Shown piece after piece: positions 1-8,825 of a DNA stretch of 59,273 nucleotides. The position numbers were made by a program, and so were the translations under genes. The DNA comes from Methanocorpusculum sp. GTDB lineage: Archaea > Halobacteriota > Methanomicrobia > Methanomicrobiales > Methanocorpusculaceae. Location: positions 1 through 59,273 of the forward strand of contig DALTWG010000003.1 in NCBI GenBank assembly GCA_029987245.1, in the 5' to 3' direction. Numbering within the stretch: position 1 is the stretch's first letter; the number at the start of each line of letters is the position of its first letter. The notes beneath the pieces are model-generated. The model saw nothing but the letters and a program-made list of their open reading frames with translations. It ran no database searches and was not told where the DNA came from.

Positions 1-1
1 A

Positions 2-1957
2 CCTGTAGAAGAGCCTGCGGTAGAAACCGAACCGGCAGAGCAGTTTTCTGAAGAAATATCCGAACCTGTAGGAGAGCCCGCAGAAGAAACCGAACCCGTA
101 GAACAGGTTTTGGAAGAAACGCAGGAATCCGTAGAAGAATCTGAATCTGCCGACTCTGCCGACAAGGAATACGATATTCCTGAATACGAACCGGAAATCC
201 CCGAATACGAACCCGAAATTCCGGAATATGAACCGGCAGCCGCTGATTCTGCAACAGCAGCAGCAGCCGGCGTCGCCGCGGGCGCTGCCGCAGGAAGCGC
301 AAAACACGCCGCCAAAAAGAAAAAGAAATCCTCTCTCTCTCTTTCTTTCAAGAAAAAAGAAGAGGAAAAGCCCCCGCTTCCCGAATACGACATGGAACGC
401 GACGGTCCGCTGGTCACCCCGGTCTATGAAGAAGGCGATACCGTTCGTGAATCCTACTGGGCAATCCCGGGACTTTGTCATATCAGCATTGTTCTGACAA
501 AAGAGTATGAAATCGACTACCGCGTACAGGAACCGAACCTGACCGAATTCGAACACACCCTGCTCGAACGCCTTGACGAAGGAATCAGAGACATATTGAT
601 TTTGCGCGATATTGCGCAGGATAAAAACAAAAAACAGATTCTTTACGAAGCGATGGACACGCTCCTGAAAGAGTACCGGATTGACGAAGCCCTGCAGCCC
701 GAGTCTGTTTACAGAATCCGCTACTATTTAGAGCGTACCTTCTTCGGCTGGGGAAGAATTGACGCACTGCGCTGCGACTATGACCTCGAAGATATCTCCT
801 GCGACGGATACGGCTCGCATGTTTTCATTTACCACCGCGAATACCGTGATATGAAAACGAGCATCAAATTCGACAACCCGAAGGAACTGGACAACCTTGT
901 TGCATCGTTTGCCCAGAAAGCAGGAAAACACATCTCGCTTGCAAATCCGATTGTCGATGCATCGCTTTCCGACGGCTCGCGTATCCAGCTTACCTACAGC
1001 ACCGTTGTTTCCGCACACGGCTCCTCGTTTACTATCCGTAAATTCAAACCCACGCCGTTCTCACCGGTAGAACTGCTCAAGAAGGGCACCTTTACCACTG
1101 AAGAACTGGCATACCTCTGGATTGCCGTTGAAAACGGCAAATCCATCATGGTTATCGGCGGTACTGCATCAGGAAAAACCACCACCCTTAACGCCATTTC
1201 CCAGTTTATCCCGCGGCTGTCCAAGGTTGTCAGTATCGAAGATACCCGTGAAATCACGCTTGACCATGAAAACTGGATTGCAAGCGTTGTCCCGCCTGAA
1301 ACACCGGGCAAGGAAAACAAAAACGATATTCAGATGTTTGACCTGTTAAAGGCCGCAATGCGTCAGAGACCGGAGTACATCCTTGTCGGAGAAGTCCGCG
1401 GTGTCGAAAGTCAGACCTTATTCCAGGCAATCAACACCGGACACACGACATTTTCGACGATGCACGCATCGGATGTGGTTTCTGCAATCAACCGTTTAAC
1501 CAACCCGCCGCTGGATGTCCCGAAAGCAACCATCCAGGCGCTTGACCTTGTCGTAGCACAGGCAAGATACTACAAAGACGGTGCGCCCTACCGCAGATTA
1601 AAGGAAGTCGTGGAAATTGTCGGTCTTTCCGAACAGGGCGGCATCGAGGTCAACACCGCATTCTCCTACGACCCGGCAACCGATGAAACCGCCTATTCCG
1701 GAAACTCGAAGATTTACAAAGACATCATGATGAGTAAAAACCTCTCCAACCTGCACATGCAGGATGAACTCCGGAGAAGGATACAGCTTCTTGATGCGAT
1801 GCTTGAGCAGGAAGTCTATGACTACCGCGATGTAGGCAAGGTTATCTGGATTTACCGCTCCAGGCCGGACCTGATTATGGAAAATATCGCCGATTTGTCG
1901 GCAATTCTAAATGAAGACATGGTACTGGAAGATACCATGGCAGAAGAAACCGCATAA
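2..1957 (+). CDS. Type IV pilus/archaellum-like assembly ATPase (GspE/VirB11/ArlI family), 5'-truncated
   Basis: Hexameric ATPase of the type II/IV secretion superfamily that powers assembly of a pilus-like filament at the cytoplasmic membrane. The frame is open from the window edge, so the true start lies upstream; a TTG at 110 is only an internal candidate. The visible N-terminus is an acidic Glu/Pro/Val-rich stretch, then three exact 7-residue units of the type D/E-I-P-E-Y-E-P (173-235), an Ala/Gly run and a Lys-rich run. The ATPase core follows: Walker A GGTASGKT near 1156-1180 and Walker B ILVGEVRG near 1381-1400, then a His-box region TGHTTFSTMHA. The next gene, 12 nt downstream, encodes the matching membrane platform. 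Family certain; which filament it serves is not visible, since no pilin gene is in the window. Confidence 0.9.
   Translation, partial: PVEEPAVETEPAEQFSEEISEPVGEPAEETEPVEQVLEETQESVEESESADSADKEYDIPEYEPEIPEYEPEIPEYEPAAADSATAAAAGVAAGAAAGSAKHAAKKKKKSSLSLSFKKKEEEKPPLPEYDMERDGPLVTPVYEEGDTVRESYWAIPGLCHISIVLTKEYEIDYRVQEPNLTEFEHTLLERLDEGIRDILILRDIAQDKNKKQILYEAMDTLLKEYRIDEALQPESVYRIRYYLERTFFGWGRIDALRCDYDLEDISCDGYGSHVFIYHREYRDMKTSIKFDNPKELDNLVASFAQKAGKHISLANPIVDASLSDGSRIQLTYSTVVSAHGSSFTIRKFKPTPFSPVELLKKGTFTTEELAYLWIAVENGKSIMVIGGTASGKTTTLNAISQFIPRLSKVVSIEDTREITLDHENWIASVVPPETPGKENKNDIQMFDLLKAAMRQRPEYILVGEVRGVESQTLFQAINTGHTTFSTMHASDVVSAINRLTNPPLDVPKATIQALDLVVAQARYYKDGAPYRRLKEVVEIVGLSEQGGIEVNTAFSYDPATDETAYSGNSKIYKDIMMSKNLSNLHMQDELRRRIQLLDAMLEQEVYDYRDVGKVIWIYRSRPDLIMENIADLSAILNEDMVLEDTMAEETA
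173..235 (+). repeat. In-frame 21-bp tandem repeat, three units
   Basis: Three consecutive 21-bp units encode D/E-I-P-E-Y-E-P in the N-terminal extension of the assembly ATPase. The units differ at third codon positions (for example cct/ccc/ccg for Pro), so the protein repeat is kept while the DNA has drifted. Confidence 0.85.
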
Positions 1958-1969
1958 AGGACGGAAAAA

Positions 1970-3895
1970 ATGGCATCAAACATGTTTGAGATAAAAGTAA
2001 CCGAGGAGCACTTAAAAGAGCTCTCGGCAAAACTTTACTCAGCACGTCTTGATATCGAAGCACGCCAGCTTATTACCTATGCGCGTATATCAGCCGTAAC
2101 CACAGCACTGATGGTTATTGTCATCGTACTGTTTTTGAACTTCATTATTCTGAAAAATCTCCTCTTCTCCTGGCCGCTGATAATTGTCTCCATTCCGGGA
2201 ATGATTCTTGCAGCCGTCGGACTCGGCGTCTGTGCGTACATCGCTGTCCATTCCTATCCGGACATGGCAATCAGCAGCCGCGCGCGCACGATTGATTTGT
2301 CGTTGTATGAAATGGTAATGTATCTGTATGCTTTGCACAATTCCGGCGCAACGCTTACCGATGCCATCAAATCCCTTGCAAAATACTCCGATTTCTACGG
2401 CGATGCGGCAAGGGAGTTCAAACAGGTCGTTACCGACACGGAATTCTGCGGCAGCGATATCTATACCGCGCTGCAGCGGCTTACCGATACAACCCCTTCG
2501 ATTAAATTAAAGCATTTTGTATCTGAATATTCATCCACCTACCGCTCGATAGGCTCGGTAGATGTTTTCCTGCAGAGCAAACTCGATGAAATGCACGAAG
2601 AGAAGCGCATTCAGCAGAAAGCCTATCTTTCCTCGCTTGAAGCCGTTGCGGAAATGTACATTACCCTTTTCGTTGCAGGGCCGTTGTTCGTTGTCATTGT
2701 TCTGATGGTTATCGGCATGATTTCACAGCCGAACCCGACAATTCTTGCGATGGTTGTTTACATGGTTCTTCCCATCGGCACCGTTGTATTCCTTTTGTTA
2801 GTGGATACTATCAGCCAGATGAACACATTCAAGCGTGTGGAAAAGAAACTTCCGCCGGTGCAGCGCTATACGCATCTGAATATTGTGCCTGCCAAACAGG
2901 ACGAAACACCGCTTTATGATATCCTTGACGATTATGATAAACACAAGGAGTTCCGCGCCTTTTTAAAAGACCCGTTCAAGGCAATCAAGGACAAGCCGTC
3001 GCTTTCGCTGATATTTTCCATTCCGCTGTCCCTGATTACGCTGGTAATTCTGCTTCTTGTCGCAGCACCGAAGCCGTTTGCGTTTGAAAATTTCACCGAT
3101 ATCTCCTATCTTGCAGCAGTGGATGATTTTATAGCGCTTGCAATTCTCATCGCTGTTGTGCCCTTCTGCGTCTTTTATGAAATGGGCCGCGGCAGACTGG
3201 ACAAAATCGATGACGCAATTCCGGATTTCACCCGTCAGCTGGGCTCTTCGGTAAGTCACGGCTTAACGCTTACCAAAGCTATTGATATGGCTGCCGAGGA
3301 AGGCAAGAGTTACATTGACAAAGATATCAAGATGCTCAACCATGATATTCAGCTCGGCGAACGGCTGATTATCGGATTCCGCCGGTTTGCGCGCCGCATG
3401 CGCTCGACATCCATTGACCGCATGGTCATTTTAATCGCCGAGACGGAACACTTCGCCTACAATATTTCAGGAACCCTGTTCCTGATTTATACCGAGACAA
3501 AAGATTCCATTCTCTTAAGAAACGAGCGTAAAAGCGATATGTCAATCTATGCCATCATCATTTACATATCCTTCCTGGTCTTCATGTTTGTCCAGATTAT
3601 TATGGCCGACGTGTTTCTGGAGATGATGACGTCAACCGGTTCGCTTTCGGTGAGCAGTTCATCGATTTCAACCTCTACGTTCCCGGTTGAGACCTATCGT
3701 CTGATTATTTACCATTCGGTCCTAATTCACGGATTCTGTTCCGGTCTGATGGCGGGAATGATGGGCGACGGCGATGTAAAGGCCGGTCTGAAACATTCCT
3801 GCATTATGCTTGCAATAGGCGTTGTAGGTCTTCTCTTCTCAGATTATCTGCTATCCACCGGTGTCATGATGGATATGCTCGGTGTGTCGGTGTAG
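1970..3895 (+). CDS. Type II/IV secretion system F-type membrane platform protein (TadC/ArlJ-like)
   Basis: Polytopic membrane protein of 641 aa that would anchor the filament and couple to the preceding ATPase. Two T2SSF-like modules are recognisable. Each has a hydrophobic pair, a cytoplasmic helical stretch (roughly residues 110-210 and 410-510) and further membrane helices. Motifs such as LYEMVMYLYALHNSGATL in the first half and FTRQLGSSVSHGLTLTKAID in the second are the paired platform repeats. ATG start with AAAGG upstream, 12 nt after the ATPase stop, so the two are co-transcribed. The double-module size is typical of the archaeal pilus type rather than the shorter bacterial TadB/TadC. 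Whether it makes archaella or adhesive pili is unknown. Confidence 0.88.
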   Translation: MASNMFEIKVTEEHLKELSAKLYSARLDIEARQLITYARISAVTTALMVIVIVLFLNFIILKNLLFSWPLIIVSIPGMILAAVGLGVCAYIAVHSYPDMAISSRARTIDLSLYEMVMYLYALHNSGATLTDAIKSLAKYSDFYGDAAREFKQVVTDTEFCGSDIYTALQRLTDTTPSIKLKHFVSEYSSTYRSIGSVDVFLQSKLDEMHEEKRIQQKAYLSSLEAVAEMYITLFVAGPLFVVIVLMVIGMISQPNPTILAMVVYMVLPIGTVVFLLLVDTISQMNTFKRVEKKLPPVQRYTHLNIVPAKQDETPLYDILDDYDKHKEFRAFLKDPFKAIKDKPSLSLIFSIPLSLITLVILLLVAAPKPFAFENFTDISYLAAVDDFIALAILIAVVPFCVFYEMGRGRLDKIDDAIPDFTRQLGSSVSHGLTLTKAIDMAAEEGKSYIDKDIKMLNHDIQLGERLIIGFRRFARRMRSTSIDRMVILIAETEHFAYNISGTLFLIYTETKDSILLRNERKSDMSIYAIIIYISFLVFMFVQIIMADVFLEMMTSTGSLSVSSSSISTSTFPVETYRLIIYHSVLIHGFCSGLMAGMMGDGDVKAGLKHSCIMLAIGVVGLLFSDYLLSTGVMMDMLGVSV

Positions 3896-3950
3896 TGCAC
3901 CGCCCCATCCGCCTGTTTAATACCCCATCAGCGCCAATACATAAGTACTC

Positions 3951-4409
3951 ATGGCAGATGTGCTTATATTAATTGGCTGTCCGCAGATTCCCGCCCAGTC
4001 GCCGCTGGTTCTCACCATCGCGGATTTTCTGCGTGACGCGGGACATTCCCCCATTGTTGCAGCAAACCCGTCCGCGCGCCAGCTGGTAAAAGCAAGCGAC
4101 CCGAAAGGATACTACATAACCCGCTACATGGATGTGGAGAAGGCGCTCAACGACATGGCAGATGGAAAAACCTGGCCGCTGGTTATCTCGCTTTACCACA
4201 ATGATGCAGGCCTCACCTATACCGCAACCGCGGCATCGTTGTCGCCTGCATCGCTTCTTGTTTCCGTCATTTTCGGCGAACATGCATATGAACTTGCAGA
4301 CGAGGTCGAATTTGAAACGGAATTTGTTATTGCGCCGGTCACGCACAACACACGACCGCTGATGCCAAAACTTATGGAGGTACTTAAATGGGCTGTCTTG
4401 AAAATATGA
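3951..4409 (+). CDS. DUF1890 family protein (methanogen-specific)
   Basis: A 152-aa cytosolic protein recognised as DUF1890, restricted to methanogens in my knowledge. The N-terminus (ADVLILIGCPQIPAQSPL) has a Rossmann-like beta-loop-helix look with a Cys in the first loop. The middle contains a conserved YYITRYMDVEKAL-type segment and the C-terminus FVIAPVTHNTRPLMPKLMEVL. It overlaps the DUF1894 gene by 22 nt, and these two families commonly occur side by side in methanogens. A TATA-like stretch (atacataag) lies about 15 nt upstream of the ATG. Biochemical role unknown. Confidence 0.85.
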   Translation: MADVLILIGCPQIPAQSPLVLTIADFLRDAGHSPIVAANPSARQLVKASDPKGYYITRYMDVEKALNDMADGKTWPLVISLYHNDAGLTYTATAASLSPASLLVSVIFGEHAYELADEVEFETEFVIAPVTHNTRPLMPKLMEVLKWAVLKI

Positions 4410-4678
4410 AATACGAGATTCTTGCAAAAAACTGCAGTTTCAAAGAGGCGCGCGCATTAATTAAGCAGAATGCGCCGGAATGCTACGAGGTGCCCGCAGG
4501 TTTTAAACTGCTTGACAAGGTGATGATAGGTGTGCCGCCGCTTGTTGTCGGCATCAGCGGCGATAAAATGGTCTGCACCTACACCAAGCCGTGCCACGGC
4601 ACATTTGTGGTCGTAGTTGATGATGACCCCGAAGATATCGCCGCTGTGCGCGCAAAAGGAAAATTACTGAAAAAATAA
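4388..4678 (+). CDS. DUF1894 family protein (methanogen-specific)
   Basis: A 96-aa protein recognised as DUF1894 from its context and its core: KYEILAKNCSFKEARALIKQ, then GVPPLVVGISGDKMVCTYTKPCHGTF. Start ATG at 4388 is preceded by a good ribosome binding site (ggagg, 4376-4380) inside the end of the DUF1890 gene; the 22-nt overlap suggests translational coupling and joint function. Several Cys (CSF, CYE, CTYTKPCHG) could bind metal, but this is not established. No function known to me. Confidence 0.83.
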   Translation: MGCLENMKYEILAKNCSFKEARALIKQNAPECYEVPAGFKLLDKVMIGVPPLVVGISGDKMVCTYTKPCHGTFVVVVDDDPEDIAAVRAKGKLLKK

Positions 4679-4694
4679 TACAAATAAAGACTGC

Positions 4695-5252
4695 ATGGCT
4701 GACTTCCTGATTTCCACCCTGCTGATTGCCGTTGCGCTTGCGATGGATGCATTTTCCGTATCGCTTGCGGGCGGCGCCGGCCTGAAAAAAGACATTGCAA
4801 AAACAGCGCTTGCCGCCGGGCTGATGTTTGGCGGATTTCAGTTTGGCATGCCGCTTCTCGGCTGGGCTGTCGGAGAACCGCTGACTAATATAATCAACCC
4901 GTTCGGCTACTGGGTTGTGGTGGGGCTGTTCTTTTTCATCGGCGGAAAAATGCTCTATGACACCTTTTTCGGCAAGGAAGAGTCAGTAAATCTCATCGGT
5001 TTTAAAACACTGCTGCTTCTTGCAATAGCAACAAGCATTGATGCTTTGGCAGTCGGCATCAGCTATGCGCTTCTTGGCGAGGCGATTCTTCTGCCGTCGG
5101 TGATTATCGGCGCGGTTGCATTTCTGTTCTCCTTTGCCGGGGTGTTTGCAGGACACAAACTGAGCCGGATTCTGGGCAATAAAATGCAGGTGGCCGGCGG
5201 GATTATTTTGATTTTCCTTGGCGTAAAGTTTCTGATTGAATACTGCCTGTAG
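4695..5252 (+). CDS. mntP: Manganese efflux pump MntP family
   Basis: A 185-aa membrane protein with six predicted helices, made of two LysE-like halves. The diagnostic acidic motifs are present: AMDAFSVSLAGG near residue 15-26 in the first half and SIDALAVGIS near residue 116-125 in the second. These Asp residues are needed for Mn2+ export in bacterial MntP. It starts 16 nt after DUF1894 and so is probably in the same transcript. No mntP riboswitch-like structure is apparent upstream, since the gene follows directly. Family assignment is strong; the substrate is inferred from the family. Confidence 0.88.
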   Translation: MADFLISTLLIAVALAMDAFSVSLAGGAGLKKDIAKTALAAGLMFGGFQFGMPLLGWAVGEPLTNIINPFGYWVVVGLFFFIGGKMLYDTFFGKEESVNLIGFKTLLLLAIATSIDALAVGISYALLGEAILLPSVIIGAVAFLFSFAGVFAGHKLSRILGNKMQVAGGIILIFLGVKFLIEYCL

Positions 5253-5305
5253 ATTGGGACAGGTAAGAAACTATTTACCCTGCGCCTTCCATATTACTTA
5301 TCATT

Positions 5306-5863
5306 ATGAAAGTAATCGCAATCTGTTCTTCCCCGAGAAAGAGCTCAAACTCCCGCGCACTTGCAGAAAACTTCCTCGCAGGCGCAAAAGAAAACGGCGC
5401 AGATACTGAATTAATCATCCTTTCCGGAAAAAACATTAAAGCATGCCACGCAGACGGAAGCTGCAAGGCAGACCAGGCAAAACGCTGCGCTGTCAGCGAT
5501 GACATGCAGGCAATTTACGACAGCATTACCGCAGCCGACGTAATTGCATTCGCATCCCCGGTTTACTTCAGCCGCATGAACGGACCGATGTACACCTTCA
5601 TCGACCGCCTGTACGGTCTTATCGGCCCCCAGGGAAGCAGAATCCCGGCAGGCAAGAAAGCAGTCTCCTTTTTAACCTGCGGCGGCGGACCTGAAGAGGT
5701 CATGGTCCAGATTCACAAAGACTTAATGTCCTCCCTGAGTTATTTTGGCATGCAGTGTGCAGGAAAAGTTCTTGTCTCCGGCGTGAACCCCGAAGGCGAG
5801 ATTACCAAATTCCCTGAAAAACTCGCAGAAGCAAAGGCGCTGGGCAAATCCCTTTCTGCCTGA
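5306..5863 (+). CDS. NADPH-dependent FMN reductase / iron-sulfur flavoprotein-type flavodoxin-fold protein
   Basis: A 185-aa flavodoxin-fold protein. The N-terminal KVIAICSSPRKSSNSRALAE is the FMN phosphate-binding loop of the NADPH-dependent FMN reductase/ISF group, and SPVYFSRMNGPMYTFIDRL is the second flavin-contacting loop. Cys residues at CHADGSC and RCAVSDDM lie where methanogen iron-sulfur flavoproteins carry their compact 4Fe-4S motif, but spacing differs, so a cluster is uncertain. Its own promoter is likely (ccatattacttatc just upstream). Likely an electron carrier or quinone/O2-detoxifying reductase; the substrate cannot be told. Confidence 0.8.
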   Translation: MKVIAICSSPRKSSNSRALAENFLAGAKENGADTELIILSGKNIKACHADGSCKADQAKRCAVSDDMQAIYDSITAADVIAFASPVYFSRMNGPMYTFIDRLYGLIGPQGSRIPAGKKAVSFLTCGGGPEEVMVQIHKDLMSSLSYFGMQCAGKVLVSGVNPEGEITKFPEKLAEAKALGKSLSA

Positions 5864-5867
5864 TTTT

Positions 5868-5889
5868 TCTGTATCCTTTTCTTTTTTAG
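5868..5889 (+). terminator. T-rich archaeal termination tract
   Basis: Two pyrimidine/T-rich stretches directly after the flavoprotein stop (tttttctgtatccttttctttttt). They fit the oligo-T intrinsic terminators of archaea; no hairpin is seen. Confidence 0.5.
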
Positions 5890-5924
5890 CAACCCTTAAT
5901 AGTTTTGCCGCCAAATTACAAAGA

Positions 5925-7334
5925 ATGATTGCCGGTGCCGCCTCAATTCTTTCAGACGCAATCGGATACATTCTGATAGCAGTTCTTTCACTAACCGGCA
6001 TACTGTTTTGCTTTAAAACAAAATTCGTCCAGTTCCGCATGTTCAAAGAAGCATGCCGGCTGACTCTTTCAAACAAGAAAAATACGGATGCAGGGAAAAA
6101 ACAGATCTCCTCCTTTCAGGCATTCTGTGTGAGTCTCGGATGCCGCGTGGGTGTCGGAAATATAACCGGCGTGTGCCTTGCGCTGCTTATCGGCGGCCCG
6201 GGGGCAATTTTCTGGATGTGGCTGTTTGCCATTATCGGCTCTGCCACCTCCTTTGTTGAAACAACACTCGGTCAGATTTTCAAGGAAAAAAGCGCTGACG
6301 GAATCTATGTAGGCGGCCCTGCCTATAATGCCCGCAATGCCCTGGGACGTCCGAAACTCGGCATAATCTTAGCCGTTGTCGCAATTGCATGCCACGGATT
6401 CTGTATTTCAGGAACATTCGGCAACACAATCGTATCCTCGCTTTCAGATGCATTCAATATCCCGCAGCTTGCAGGAGCTATACTTTTAATCATCGTGCTT
6501 GGCATCATCCTTTTTGCCGGTTTCCGCGGGGTTGCAAAAGTATCTGTGTGGCTGGTGCCTTTGATGGCCGTTGCCTACCTGCTTCTTGCATTTGTTACCA
6601 TCGCCATGAATATTTCAGCAGTGCCGGAGATTTTTGCATCGATATTTGCCGGGGCGTTTGATTTGAGTGCAGGGCTTGGCGGACTTTTGGGAAGCACCGT
6701 CTTAGTCGGTGTCCAGCGCGGACTGTTTTCCAATCAGGCGGGAGACGGGGCAATTACCATGCTTACCTCATCTGCTGACGTTTCCCATCCGGTAAAACAG
6801 GGACTGATGCAGTCGCTCGGCGTCTTTATTGACACACTTGTTATCTGTTCTGCAACGGCGTTTATGGTCATGGTTTTTGGAAACCCCGCCGGAACCGGTT
6901 TTACCGTCGACACCCTTCTTTCAGGGATTCTGGGAGAAGGGGCGCTGGGCGCTGCAGCGCCGTATGTCATTGCCGCATTCATTCTGATATTCAGTTTCAC
7001 CTCGATTATTGCAACAACTTCCATAGGAGAACAGAATCTGAAATTTTTCACCGGAAAAAAACTGCCCATGATTATATTAAAATGCGGTCTGCTCTGTTTT
7101 GTGTTTGTCACATCCCTGCAGTCGTTTGATATTGTCTGGAAAATCAATGACTGCGCTATCGGTCTGCACACGATTGCAAACTGCGTCCTGCTTTTCCTGC
7201 TTGGAAAATATGCAATAGAAGCGCTGGCCGATTATCAGAAACAGAAAAAAGCCGGGGTGAAAGAACCGGAGTTTGACCCGAAGTGTCTTTCCAGTAAGCG
7301 CGGCATTACCGCATGGCCGCGGAAAAAAGAGTAG
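5925..7334 (+). CDS. Sodium:alanine/glycine symporter (AGCS family, AlsT-like)
   Basis: A 469-aa transporter with about 11 membrane helices. Family landmarks are visible: GCRVGVGNITGVCLALLIGGPGAIFWMW (residues about 74-102), GGPAYN, and VQRGLFSNQAGDGAITMLTSSADVSHPVKQGL, which contains the conserved family signature. These transporters take up alanine or glycine with Na+. The short upstream region (cccttaatag) may hold the promoter. Substrate preference among small amino acids is inferred only from the family. Confidence 0.9.
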   Translation: MIAGAASILSDAIGYILIAVLSLTGILFCFKTKFVQFRMFKEACRLTLSNKKNTDAGKKQISSFQAFCVSLGCRVGVGNITGVCLALLIGGPGAIFWMWLFAIIGSATSFVETTLGQIFKEKSADGIYVGGPAYNARNALGRPKLGIILAVVAIACHGFCISGTFGNTIVSSLSDAFNIPQLAGAILLIIVLGIILFAGFRGVAKVSVWLVPLMAVAYLLLAFVTIAMNISAVPEIFASIFAGAFDLSAGLGGLLGSTVLVGVQRGLFSNQAGDGAITMLTSSADVSHPVKQGLMQSLGVFIDTLVICSATAFMVMVFGNPAGTGFTVDTLLSGILGEGALGAAAPYVIAAFILIFSFTSIIATTSIGEQNLKFFTGKKLPMIILKCGLLCFVFVTSLQSFDIVWKINDCAIGLHTIANCVLLFLLGKYAIEALADYQKQKKAGVKEPEFDPKCLSSKRGITAWPRKKE

Positions 7335-7398
7335 AGAAATACAGGAAATACCGGCATTTTGTACATATTTTTCACATGTGCATGCCCACAAGGCAAGG

Positions 7399-7470
7399 AA
7401 AAAGTTTTACCTTTCAAAAGGTAAAACTTTTTCAAACGAGAGAAATTTCCTTTCAAAAGGTAAAACTTTT
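7399..7470. repeat. Two direct copies of a palindromic unit between convergent genes
   Basis: First copy: 16-nt arms 7399-7414 and 7417-7432 (aaaaagttttaccttt and its complement) form an almost loop-less perfect palindrome. The second copy (7449-7470) repeats the right-hand 22 nt of the first but lacks the left arm. A GC hairpin (ggggctgcccc, about 7479-7489) follows. The genes on both sides end here, so it probably serves as a bidirectional terminator, or it is a dispersed intergenic repeat. Confidence 0.75.
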
Positions 7471-7496
7471 GAAGCCTGGGGCTGCCCCCCTATCCC

Positions 7497-8339
7497 TCAC
7501 ACCGAAAATTTTACCAGCCGCCGCTCTCGGTACCCAGGCAGCTGGTCGCTTACATAAATCACACAACCGCTTTCACCGCAAGCCGCCTCAGCCGACTCGC
7601 GGGCAATATTGGGACGGTTGTAATTTTCCGAAAGATGCGCAAGAGCAATCTGCCCCACCTCGCGGGAAAGACTTGCAATCGTCTGAGATGCCGCCTCGTT
7701 TGACAAATGCCCGGCATCTCTTATCCGGTCTTTGAGATAGAGCGGATAGCGGTATTTCACACACAAATCGCCCATACACTCCGCGCCGCAGTGCCGGCAC
7801 TTGGCACACGCAGGAAACCGGTCTGACTCCATAGCAGGAGACGAGTAATTGCTTTCGAGAACAACCGCGTCACAGGAAGAAAGCGCCGCAAACATAGTTT
7901 TATCCACTTTGTATGTGTCCAGACACACCCCGATGCGCGACTCGCCGTCATCGACAATAAACCCCGATGGCTCAGCCGCGTCATGATACATGCGAAAAGA
8001 TGTGATATCAAGCCCGCCCGCCTCCTGAGGCGACCCGGTATGCATCAAAACACGCTTTGCAGTACCCGGGATAAAATTACCGCGCACCAAAGCATGATGC
8101 GTGCCGCCGGTTGCATAAACAGGGCATTTTACCGCATTGACAAATGCTTTGGCTGAGCGCGCGTGGTCAGAATGCTCATGCGTGATGCACAACGCACGGA
8201 TGGTTTCCGTATTGATTTTGTGAGCTTCAAGAACACGCTTTACATACCCCATGCCCGCATCAATAACAACCGCATCAGTGCCGTTTCCCAGGTAAATACA
8301 GTTTCCCTTGCTCCCGCTTGCAAACATCACGCAGTCCAT
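7497..8339 (-). CDS. MBL-fold metallohydrolase, WalJ/YycJ-like
   Basis: A 280-aa metallo-beta-lactamase-fold enzyme. The start MDCVMFASGSKGNCIYLGN is typical of the YycJ/WalJ group; the metal motif is THEHSDH near residue 53-59. Further ligands are probably supplied by CLDTYK and HLSEN. WalJ-type proteins are reported as nucleases or DNA-processing hydrolases in bacteria; the archaeal role is unknown. An insertion with CAKCRHCGAEC (about residues 178-188) suggests an extra zinc-binding knuckle not typical of the family. It lies 47 nt downstream of purE on the same strand. Confidence 0.85.
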   Translation of the reverse strand: MDCVMFASGSKGNCIYLGNGTDAVVIDAGMGYVKRVLEAHKINTETIRALCITHEHSDHARSAKAFVNAVKCPVYATGGTHHALVRGNFIPGTAKRVLMHTGSPQEAGGLDITSFRMYHDAAEPSGFIVDDGESRIGVCLDTYKVDKTMFAALSSCDAVVLESNYSSPAMESDRFPACAKCRHCGAECMGDLCVKYRYPLYLKDRIRDAGHLSNEAASQTIASLSREVGQIALAHLSENYNRPNIARESAEAACGESGCVIYVSDQLPGYRERRLVKFSV

Positions 8340-8386
8340 ACTTACATGTTAGACGGCAGAAGAGATAAAAGAAGGGTGTTTAAAAA

Positions 8387-8773
8387 TCAGAGGGATAAAA
8401 TCCGGTACGCAAAATGCGCCGCATTTTCCCCGCCGTCAACTGCCATACAAGCCACCGGGACACCGCGCGGCATCTGTGCAATAGACAAAAGCGCGTCGAG
8501 CCCGCCGGCGATTTTTCCCGAAACCGGCACACCGATAACGGGCTTTTTCGTCCGCGCGGCAACCACACCCGGAAGTGCGGCAGACATCCCTGCAATACAG
8601 ATGAATACCTGCGCGTCGGCATTTTTCACATATTCGTCCAGCGCCTCAGCGTCGCGGTGTGCGGACAGAATTTTACATTCGTACGTTACATTGTAGGATT
8701 CAAGCGTTTTTACCGCTTTATCAATGATTGCCTGATCTGATGCAGACCCTGCTATTACTGCTACCTGAACCAT
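8387..8773 (-). CDS. purE: 5-(carboxyamino)imidazole ribonucleotide mutase / AIR carboxylase
   Basis: Purine biosynthesis enzyme acting on (N5-)carboxyaminoimidazole ribonucleotide. The start is set at MVQVAVIAGSASDQ because this matches the family N-terminus; the longer open frame would run over the divergent promoter. Motifs: GSASD (about residues 9-13), SAHRD (about 42-46), GMSAALPGVVAARTKKPVIGVPV, and MPRGVPVACMAVDGGENAA. At 128 aa it is shorter than the usual 160 aa, lacking the C-terminal helix of bacterial PurE, as seen in some archaeal forms. Divergently transcribed from the aminotransferase gene. No purK is visible nearby. Confidence 0.92.
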   Translation of the reverse strand: MVQVAVIAGSASDQAIIDKAVKTLESYNVTYECKILSAHRDAEALDEYVKNADAQVFICIAGMSAALPGVVAARTKKPVIGVPVSGKIAGGLDALLSIAQMPRGVPVACMAVDGGENAAHFAYRILSL

Positions 8774-8825
8774 GGTCTCTCCAATTACTATATCTATTTG
8801 GTGCGCAAATATGTAAAAGACTACT
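8774..8825. promoter_or_regulatory. Divergent promoter region, purE / aminotransferase
   Basis: A 52-bp gap holds both promoters. For the plus-strand gene the TATA-like box aatatgtaaa lies at about 8808-8817, which implies a leaderless or nearly leaderless transcript. For purE the A/T stretch at about 8787-8797 (agatatagta on the minus strand) is the candidate. Confidence 0.5.

Noticed and set aside
7313..7735. A 140-aa open frame across the convergent gap at 7.3-7.7 kb
   Set aside because: It runs through the palindromic repeats and antisense to the WalJ-like gene, with no protein-like composition.
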